Positions 16,962-17,068 of a stretch of DNA of 17,068 nt are shown here, one piece after another. The notes under the pieces were generated by a model. It made no database searches, was not told where the DNA came from, and was given only the letters and a program-made list of their open reading frames with translations. Where the stretch lies: positions 1-17,068 of the forward strand of contig JAPEVF010000943.1 in assembly GCA_029747585.1 (NCBI GenBank), read 5' to 3'. How positions within the stretch are numbered: the stretch's first letter is position 1; each line of letters starts with the position of its first letter. The position numbers were made by a program, and so were the translations under genes. This DNA is from Pleurotus djamor (taxonomy: Eukaryota; Basidiomycota; Agaricomycetes; Agaricales; Pleurotaceae).

Positions 16962-17068
16962 TCAGATGTGATAGCGGTGCAAGAANCTAACCCAAACTCT
17001 GAGTAACTCGATATCAGCATCTTCAAAGGGCGACCGAACCACTCACGGTTCTACGTCTACAACTTTCC
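16962..17068 (-). CDS. Possible 3' end of a minus-strand gene entering from the right edge (partial)
   Basis: From the window edge the minus strand reads KVVDVE, then a gtgagt donor at 17046 and a 48-nt intron (branch gctgat, acceptor actcag at 16999). The next exon continues in phase as VWV.FLHRYHI and stops at 16964-16962. Without splicing the same frame stops one codon after KVVDVE. The piece is too short to identify. An ambiguous base at 16986 falls in the last exon. Confidence 0.22.

Noticed and set aside
1..17068. tRNA genes, CRISPR arrays, terminal inverted repeats or retroelement genes
   Set aside because: I looked for cloverleaf-like GGTTCGA arms, regularly spaced repeats, long terminal repeats and transposase or reverse transcriptase motifs and found none that held up.

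Overview
The window looks like nuclear DNA of a filamentous basidiomycete, most likely an Agaricomycete. Genes are broken by many short GT-AG introns (50-96 nt, often with CTRAY-like branch sites close to the acceptor). The gene families are typical of mushroom-forming fungi: an expanded tandem family of F-box proteins with divergent leucine-rich tails, an NTAGYIGAIAYG-type seven-transmembrane protein, and a small secreted double-psi beta-barrel protein. Three single ambiguous bases (5074, 11697, 16986) point to a draft assembly. No tRNA, rRNA, CRISPR or intact transposon was recognised.

Layout. All seven confident genes or gene remnants lie on the minus strand. 476-1746 is a five-exon seven-transmembrane protein. 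2140-2650 holds a degenerate coding remnant. 2736-4211, 4564-6054 and 6762-8241 are three F-box paralogues in a row; the third is broken by an internal deletion that shifts the frame. 8700-10708 is an eight-exon gene that no single open frame reveals. Its spliced product (542 aa) has an acidic N-terminus with a duplicated 13-residue unit, an SH3-like domain and a long beta-rich C-terminal domain. 13420-14931 is a fourth intact F-box paralogue. 15502-16110 is a four-exon secreted RlpA-like/barwin-like protein with a signal peptide and a likely kexin site. The last 700 bases contain coding-like, spliceable sequence on both strands that could not be settled.

The 2.7 kb between 10709 and 13419 has no recognisable gene, although its plus strand carries several open stretches and good splice signals around 11.2-13.1 kb. 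TATA-like boxes sit at sensible distances upstream of the four F-box genes, the SH3-like gene and the secreted protein gene, which helps choose start codons.

Functionally, the F-box proteins are probably substrate-recognition subunits of SCF ubiquitin ligases. The SH3-like protein may be an adaptor. The secreted protein may act at the cell wall or host interface. The genes do not form an obvious pathway; the tandem, partly decaying F-box family is the main theme. Every exon structure here was worked out by hand from frame and splice-site continuity and has no transcript support.
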